Assembly: GCA_039679385.1 (NCBI GenBank)
Contig: JBDKVB010000095.1
Span: 1-46,051, forward strand
DNA: 46,051 nucleotides
DNA from: Armatimonadia bacterium
GTDB taxonomy: Bacteria > Armatimonadota > Zipacnadia > Zipacnadales > JABUFB01
Direction of reading: 5' to 3'
The notes beneath the pieces are model-generated. The model searched no databases. It saw only the letters and a program-made list of their open reading frames with translations, and was not told where the DNA came from. Below are positions 43,411 through 46,051 of the stretch, in pieces. The number at the start of each line of letters is the position of its first letter. Position 1 is the stretch's first letter. A program made the position numbers and the translations under genes.

Positions 43411-45930
43411 ATGATGGGAGGTCTGACCAGACACCCTATGGATCCAACACCCGCCGATGTCCTGGGACGAGCAGTAGCGCAACTCAGCCGCCTGGACCCG
43501 GGCGACCGTGATGCAGTCGTCGAGATGGGAACGATGCTCGAGGAAGCGTTCTCTGGGCTGTCCCCGGAGCAACCGCAGGCCCAGGCACACCTCATGACGG
43601 CCCTGTCTGGCCTGCAGGCCGTATTCACCGGCACGGCAGACAGTCCCGCGTCGGTCATCTCCCAGGTCAAAGACGCTGTGGCGCACGCTCTCGAAGCCCT
43701 GGCCGAAACACCCGCCGAGGAGCCGACCGTGCCGGAGGCGTGCGAAGACACTTACGCCACGCCGCCGACCCTCGACGAGGTGGCCAGCCTGCTGGTGCGG
43801 ACCAATACCGAAGACCCGGAGCAGTTGCAGCAGCTTGCGACCGCCCTGCATGCCGTCGGAAGCCGGCCGGACCTCCCGGAGGAGGTTGCCCTCGAGCTTC
43901 ACGAGGCGTGCGCAGCCGCAGACGACCTTGGAGGGGCAACTCCCGAGCAGTGGCCCGCCCTCCTGGACCAGATCAGCACGCACCTACAGGCCGCGATGCC
44001 CGAGGAGGCCCTGACGGAGCCGACGCCAGACTCAGAGGCCGCTGTCTCCTTTGATACGGACACGGACACAGAGGCCGAGACCAGTACACCCTGGGGCCAA
44101 CTGCCGGACGACGCCGACCCCGACCTCCTCAGCGAGTTCATCACCGAGACGCGCGACAACATCTCAGGCGCCGAGGCCGCACTCCTTGCCCTGGAGACCG
44201 ATCCCACCGACGAGGAGAGCGTCAATACCGTCTTCCGCGCCTTCCACACGATCAAAGGGACCTCCGCCTTTCTGGGTCTGGATGCGATCACCGGGATGGC
44301 TCATCGGGCGGAGTCTCTTCTGAGCCGTGTGCGAGATCACGAAGTCGTGTTTGCCGATGCCTGCGCAGACCTTGCGCTCCGGGCCATCGACATGCTCAAG
44401 GAGCTCACGCACGCCCTTCAGGATGCCCTCGGCGGCGTGCCAATGACCGAGCCGGCGACCTATGCAGACCTGATGCGGTGCCTCAATGACCCCGACTTGT
44501 CCGCCCAGGCTGACCCGGGACCGCAGGCGCCCCGTGTTGGCGACATCCTCGTGGCCGAGGCCGTCGTGCCCCGCGACGACGTCGAGTTGGTGCAGGCGTC
44601 GCAGGGGCAAAGGCCCATCGGTGAGGCGCTCGTGCAGTCCGGCCTGGCAAAGGTCACCGATGTGGCCCGAGCCCTGCGCACTCAGCGTCGGATGAGCACC
44701 GACACTCGGGCGGCGGAGAACACTGTTCGTGTTCGCACCGACCGTCTCGACAAGCTCATTGAGGCCGTCGGCGAGCTGGTGATCGCCCATTCGATGATTG
44801 CCCAGGACCAAGGCGTGATCGATCAGGGGCACCACGAACTCGCCAAGAAGATCACGCGCACGACCAAGATCATCCGGGAGCTGCAGGACCTGAGCATGGC
44901 CATGCGCATGGTGCCTCTCAAGCCCACCTTCCAGAAGATGGCGCGACTTGCCCGAGACGTCAGCCACAAGTGCGGCAAGCACGTCGAGTTTCTCACCGAG
45001 GGCGAGGACACCGAGATTGACCGGAACATGGTGGACATCATCGGTGACCCGCTGGTGCACCTCGTCCGGAATGCCGTTGACCACGGCGTCGAGTCCCCGG
45101 AGGAGAGAGCTGCAGCAGGCAAGCCGACTGTCGGTCGGGTTCGTCTCGTCGCCTACCACGCCGGCGGCAATGTCGTGGTCGAGATCCAGGATGACGGCAA
45201 GGGCCTGGACCGTGAGCGCATCCTGACGAAGGCCGCCAGTCGGGGCATCATCGAGGCCGACCGCGGGATGTCCGACAGCGAAGTGTACAACCTCATCCTC
45301 GCGCCGGGCTTCTCGACGGCCGACAAGGTAACCGATGTCTCGGGCCGTGGCGTCGGGCTCGACGTTGTGAAGCGGAACGTCGAGTCTCTGCGTGGACGTG
45401 TCGACATCAGCTCCTCGCCCGGCCAGGGCTCCACCTTCTCCCTCCGGCTGCCTCTCACCCTGGCAGTCACCGACGGGATGTTGGTGCAGGTTGGCGCCGA
45501 ACGCTACATCATCCCGACCGCCAACATCGACGTCAGCCTCCAGCCTACCGAGGACTCGCTATCCACAGTAGCCGGTCACGGGGAGATGGCGATGGTGCGT
45601 GACGAGCTGATGCCCATCGTGCGCGCACACCGTCTCTTCGGGGTCCGTGATGCCGTCGAGGACCCCACGAAGGGGCTGCTGGTGGCGGTCGACGATGGGG
45701 ACCATCGCTACGCCTTGCTGGTCGATGCCTTGCTGGGACAGCAGCAGGTGGTTGCCAAGTCCCTGGGCGACGGAACCTGGCGCGTTCCCGGCGTGAGTGG
45801 TGGTGCGATTCTGGGAGACGGACGGGTCGGGCTCATTCTGGACACCTCGGGTGTCTACGCCCTCGCACGGGAAGGTACGGGGCCACGTCCTGCCTCGACC
45901 GGAACGAGCCCGACCCTTGCTCTAGCCTGA
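43411..45930 (+). CDS. cheA: Chemotaxis histidine kinase CheA with extra N-terminal and MshEN-like modules
   Basis: 839 residues (ATG 43411; ATG 43438 after GGGAGG is an alternative). Residues 1-225 are an acidic helical region, apparently with two similar units and no known family. Hpt domain about 228-340 with phospho-acceptor H279 (AFHTIKGTSAFLG). At 377-426, GDILVAEAVVPRDDVELVQA followed by IGEALVQSGLAKVTDVARAL resembles the N-domain of GspE/MshE ATPases, in the place of the usual P2. Then dimerisation, ATPase (HLVRNAVDHGVE, DDGKGLDRERIL, GRGVGLDVVKRN) and CheW-like domain (GMLVQVGAERYIIPTANIDV). It receives receptor signals and phosphorylates CheY. Confidence 0.93.
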   Translation: MMGGLTRHPMDPTPADVLGRAVAQLSRLDPGDRDAVVEMGTMLEEAFSGLSPEQPQAQAHLMTALSGLQAVFTGTADSPASVISQVKDAVAHALEALAETPAEEPTVPEACEDTYATPPTLDEVASLLVRTNTEDPEQLQQLATALHAVGSRPDLPEEVALELHEACAAADDLGGATPEQWPALLDQISTHLQAAMPEEALTEPTPDSEAAVSFDTDTDTEAETSTPWGQLPDDADPDLLSEFITETRDNISGAEAALLALETDPTDEESVNTVFRAFHTIKGTSAFLGLDAITGMAHRAESLLSRVRDHEVVFADACADLALRAIDMLKELTHALQDALGGVPMTEPATYADLMRCLNDPDLSAQADPGPQAPRVGDILVAEAVVPRDDVELVQASQGQRPIGEALVQSGLAKVTDVARALRTQRRMSTDTRAAENTVRVRTDRLDKLIEAVGELVIAHSMIAQDQGVIDQGHHELAKKITRTTKIIRELQDLSMAMRMVPLKPTFQKMARLARDVSHKCGKHVEFLTEGEDTEIDRNMVDIIGDPLVHLVRNAVDHGVESPEERAAAGKPTVGRVRLVAYHAGGNVVVEIQDDGKGLDRERILTKAASRGIIEADRGMSDSEVYNLILAPGFSTADKVTDVSGRGVGLDVVKRNVESLRGRVDISSSPGQGSTFSLRLPLTLAVTDGMLVQVGAERYIIPTANIDVSLQPTEDSLSTVAGHGEMAMVRDELMPIVRAHRLFGVRDAVEDPTKGLLVAVDDGDHRYALLVDALLGQQQVVAKSLGDGTWRVPGVSGGAILGDGRVGLILDTSGVYALAREGTGPRPASTGTSPTLALA

Positions 45931-45967
45931 AGCCGGCCGCGCCGGTCACAGCTTGAAAGGAGACACC

Positions 45968-46051
45968 ATGAGCGGCGTTACCACAGACGCACAGACGGCG
46001 GTCCCCGCGAGGGGGCCCGACGACGACCTCGTCGAGCGGAGCCGAGGCGGG
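45968..46051 (+). CDS. 5' part of a gene downstream of cheA, function not visible
   Basis: AAAGGAG at 45956-45962 and ATG at 45968 start a frame that is open for all 28 codons to the window end (MSGVTTDAQTAVPARGPDDD, then an Arg/Gly-rich stretch). By position it should be another chemotaxis component such as CheW, a receptor or CheB/CheR, but the visible residues are not diagnostic. Confidence 0.6.
   Translation, partial: MSGVTTDAQTAVPARGPDDDLVERSRGG

Overview
This GC-rich window carries about 40 protein genes on both strands, one cobalamin riboswitch, several transcription or mRNA-processing hairpins and three clusters of phosphate-regulon operator repeats. I see no rRNA, tRNA, CRISPR array, insertion sequence or prophage. 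It reads as ordinary chromosome of a diderm bacterium. Kdo synthesis genes imply lipopolysaccharide. The DUF1559 pseudopilin at 38287-39213, whose N-terminus reads [20 protein letters not shown] followed by [13 protein letters not shown] and an H-X9-DG motif, points by family knowledge to Armatimonadota or a near relative (inference; Planctomycetota-like groups also carry the family).

Layout. 1-375: tail of a DUF2156 protein. 407-1726 (-): secreted FG-GAP/VCBS propeller. 2094-7126 (+): two unrecognised proteins, an AmrS-type radical SAM enzyme, a UbiB/ABC1 kinase-like membrane protein and Maf. 7354-9868 (+): mreB, mreC, mreD. 10006-12712 (+): kdsB, kdsA and kdsD, three steps of Kdo synthesis with kdsC missing, followed by a calcineurin-type phosphoesterase, coaX and a dihydrouridine synthase joined by 1-4 base overlaps. 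15411-16133 (-): PEBP lipoprotein. 16298-19166 (+): GT-C-like membrane protein, GT2 glycosyltransferase and DUF2304 protein, probably for envelope glycan building. 19099-23215 (-): cobalamin riboswitch, terminator, homocysteine methyltransferase and a B12-type ABC importer (btuF, btuD, btuC). 23282-27395 (-): DacB-type PBP4, transketolase and a flavodoxin-like protein. 27535-30918 (+): a glycoside hydrolase-like gene split by one in-frame TAG, and a secreted PHP-domain protein.

30922-38016 (-) is a complete phosphate module in transcription order phoB, phoR, pstS, pstC, pstA, pstB, phoU. Four tandem 11-bp TTAAC-type repeats lie upstream of pstS, four upstream of phoB, and four more sit just before a -10-like sequence for the divergent pseudopilin gene. 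The last cluster suggests that an envelope or pilus component belongs to this organism's phosphate-starvation response. Then come a YbjQ protein and a large sialidase-like (Asp-box) protein (-), and from 42356 a chemotaxis-type cluster: a CheY-like regulator, CheX, a CheA with an unusual extra module, and the first 28 codons of another gene.

The most useful leads are the divergent pho operators and the pseudopilin; the kdsC-less Kdo cluster with a phosphatase next to it that itself has a substituted active-site residue; the riboswitch-controlled stand-alone homocysteine methyltransferase plus B12 importer; the CheA architecture; and the nonsense-interrupted hydrolase.
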